This document shows positions 62,507 through 64,000 of a stretch of 64,000 bases of DNA, in pieces. Positions within the stretch are counted from its first letter, which is position 1. Each line of letters begins with the position of its first letter. Source of the stretch: Chlamydiales bacterium. Lineage in GTDB: Bacteria; Chlamydiota; Chlamydiia; Chlamydiales; JAJFMA01. The translations under genes were made by a program, and so were the position numbers. The stretch is from NCBI GenBank assembly GCA_030679955.1, contig JAUXSF010000036.1:1-64000 (forward strand). The letters run 5' to 3'. The notes beneath the pieces were generated by a model. It made no database searches. It was not told where the DNA came from and was given only the letters and a program-made list of their open reading frames with translations.

Positions 62507-62926
62507 ATGTCAATATGGGAAGAATTCAGAGCATTTGCCATTAAAGGTAACGCTATAGATTTGGCTATTGGTGTCATCATAGGGGCTGCATTTGGCAAGA
62601 TTGTGAGCACCTTAGTTAGTGATATTATTATGCCTCCCATAGGTCTATTAATCGGGGGCGTAGACTTCAGTAATTTGGAGCTATCGCTCAAACCCGCGAC
62701 TTCAACAATGCCTGCTGTAGTGATTAAGTATGGAGTCTTCATCAATACATTGGTCGATTTCACAATTGTGGCAGCGGTGATCTTTCTTACTGTTAAAGGG
62801 CTAAACGCTCTAAAACAATCGCAACCTACAGAACAGCCAAAAGTGAGAGACTGCCCCGAATGCCTTATGGAAATTCCTCGCCAAGCAAAACGATGTGGAC
62901 ACTGTGGCATCGCCATCAAAGATTGA
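62507..62926 (+). CDS. mscL: large-conductance mechanosensitive channel
   Basis: A 139-residue channel that opens under membrane tension to relieve osmotic shock. The N-terminal [22 protein letters not shown]1 with [20 protein letters not shown]2 from about 73 and the Asn/Asp spacing fit the family. The usual charged C-terminal helix is replaced by a zinc ribbon ([18 protein letters not shown]), a variant known in many phyla. The ribosome binding site AAGG lies 8 bases before the ATG. The leader (62217-62506) holds an imperfect hairpin near 62371-62397 but no gene. Confidence 0.96.
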   Translation: MSIWEEFRAFAIKGNAIDLAIGVIIGAAFGKIVSTLVSDIIMPPIGLLIGGVDFSNLELSLKPATSTMPAVVIKYGVFINTLVDFTIVAAVIFLTVKGLNALKQSQPTEQPKVRDCPECLMEIPRQAKRCGHCGIAIKD

Positions 62927-63151
62927 TCAAGTCGTTCGATCAAAACAACCACAAGCTGTCGGGTGATTTTTTGTTCATAGCCTATCCTAAAGTCGGAGTC
63001 AAATCCCAATTGGACTACGAAAAATAACGTTTGTTAGACCATCGTACCTCTCTCCTGTTAGTGCGAGGAATCTTAGGGGCTTGAATGTTTCTTTTGAAAA
63101 GACTTAATATGTAACGATCAAAAAAGACGCCTAAATACTGCAGAGAGTGAT

Positions 63152-63859
63152 ATGAAATCCTATGTAACCTTCATAATGGTTTGTTTTCTGTCTGCGCTGA
63201 TAGCAGAAGAACATGAAACCGCACAAAACACGTCTGAGATCTACTGGGATACTCCTTACTACCTCGCTAAACTTAATCCAGAAAATCAACAGTATGTCTA
63301 TCATCGCCGTCCCAGCAATTTTATTGGAAACTGGATTCTACCTTTAAACATGATGCCTCAGATGGAAGAGTTTTCGGACATATATGAGAAGGCTATTTCC
63401 AAATATGACCACCGAAAGCAACTGCTGTCTCGCGTAATTCCAACCTTAAACTGTGTATGGAATGATGTGATATTTTTAAGTCCATTACATCCACATCATC
63501 ACTTTAAGGAATATAGCGAGATTGGATTTATACCAAAACACGTGCAGTTCTTTAAAATACCTGTGGAGGTACTTGCGGAAAAGAGAACCACGGTATGGAA
63601 ATGGTTACCCTATCCTGGACGTGATCCCATCCACCAGACTCTCGACTCCTACTGTGACTTGAACCTGTCGACGTTTCAAGAAATGGAGGAGCTGCCTGAA
63701 ATAACAAAAGCTTGGTATCGGGAACAGTTTACCCCTGAGAGTCCGGAAAAATACCCTAAATACAATTGGTACCGTATTCCCCATATTCTCTGCCAAGATC
63801 CCATAGATATCCGCGACGAACGTATCACTATAATCAATTGGGAAGATATCGACGACTAA
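63152..63859 (+). CDS. hypothetical secreted protein
   Basis: A 235-residue protein with a signal peptide (about residues 1-18, SALIAEE). Rich in aromatic residues and His (SPLHPHHHF). Acidic end with one Trp (IINWEDIDD). No motif recognised. GAGAG precedes the ATG. It ends in a hairpin terminator. It and the sulfotransferase are both exported and 900 bases apart on the same strand; nothing else links them. Confidence 0.7.
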   Translation: MKSYVTFIMVCFLSALIAEEHETAQNTSEIYWDTPYYLAKLNPENQQYVYHRRPSNFIGNWILPLNMMPQMEEFSDIYEKAISKYDHRKQLLSRVIPTLNCVWNDVIFLSPLHPHHHFKEYSEIGFIPKHVQFFKIPVEVLAEKRTTVWKWLPYPGRDPIHQTLDSYCDLNLSTFQEMEELPEITKAWYREQFTPESPEKYPKYNWYRIPHILCQDPIDIRDERITIINWEDIDD

Positions 63860-63870
63860 CCTAGATACAT

Positions 63871-63894
63871 GGACTGAGGCTACCACCTCAGTCC
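63871..63894. terminator. terminator hairpin between converging genes
   Basis: GGACTGAGG pairs with CCTCAGTCC (9 bp, 6-base loop). No T-run. The stem contains the stop codon of the minus-strand fragment. Confidence 0.6.
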
Positions 63895-63983
63895 ACTGAT
63901 ATCCACTGTGTGATACTAGCGCCTTGGCCTTGCTCTCCTAGGGAATTGATCGCGATGACTGTGTAGGTCACCGGTTTGTTGCT
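63888..63983 (-). pseudogene. possible C-terminal end of a fibronectin type III domain
   Basis: On the minus strand the 31 codons before the stop read NKPVTYTVIAINSLGEQGQG and on to WISVD, which fits the last two strands of a fibronectin III domain (YTVxAxNxxGE). An in-frame TGA (63984-63986) stands only 31 codons upstream, so either a frameshift lies near the window edge or this is a remnant. The gene would extend beyond 64000. Confidence 0.35.
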
Positions 63984-64000
63984 TCACTCGAACAACTTTG

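Noticed and set aside
62503-63009. Minus-strand 168-codon frame over mscL
   Set aside because: It is a shadow of a gene whose protein is unmistakable; its product has no motif.
1-64000. CRISPR array
   Set aside because: No regularly spaced repeat-spacer series was seen; the repeats found are single or paired and irregularly placed.

Overview
The window looks like a stretch of chromosome from a non-Chlamydiaceae ('environmental') member of the Chlamydiota. The main evidence is two adjacent Npt-type nucleotide transporters, a tyrB-type aminotransferase next to an mreC-like gene, an LcrH/SycD-type type III secretion chaperone in an operon with a proline-rich protein, and several large host-interaction-type proteins that I cannot name. 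The assignment rests on gene content read by eye; no database search was possible. Base composition appears to be in the mid-40s % G+C (not counted).

Layout. 1-133 is the end of an IS3-family element cut by the window edge. 156-11448 carries a GT-C membrane protein, a UvrD/PcrA helicase, a two-gene unit with an odd FKBP-type prolyl isomerase, a small secreted protein with its own sigma70-like promoter, a bifunctional proline-catabolic enzyme (PutA type) and a NamZ/DUF1343 muramidase-like protein. 11500-19458 holds a coiled-coil protein, a cyclase-family hydrolase, the tandem nucleotide transporters, mreC and tyrB. A tRNA-Ala(GGC) gene follows; its 3' end overlaps the end of a converging 1638-residue RHS protein that carries a lipase-like C-terminal domain. 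26038-31293 is a tightly packed unit ending in trkA-trkH-prmA. 31608-33935 is groES-groEL-fmdB.

35883-37986 is the most interesting locus: a small protein, an LcrH/SycD-like chaperone and a 417-residue proline-rich protein. The last has a GP8 run, a class I SH3-ligand-like motif, a WASP-C-like helix, an acidic tail with a tryptophan and a weak WH2-like segment. I infer a candidate type III effector acting on host actin. 38431-42940 is a four-gene overlapping operon (mtnA, DHCR24-like oxidoreductase, rlmD-type methyltransferase, glycerophosphodiesterase). 43037-46743 has tex, ybaK and btpA.

46830-59293 is rich in proteins of unknown or host-directed type: a 1243-residue helical protein, a membrane-anchored alpha/beta hydrolase, and a protein with a poly(ADP-ribose) glycohydrolase signature but a lost glycine loop. 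It also holds a methyltransferase and a protein built on a duplicated 74-residue unit. The end of the window holds a frameshifted maf gene, a 35-bp perfect hairpin, a secreted sulfotransferase-like protein, mscL, a secreted protein and a possible fibronectin-III remnant.

A dispersed short repeat (core like CGCAAAGACACAGAGGCGC) occurs at six places, all at gene ends or between genes, sometimes as inverted pairs.
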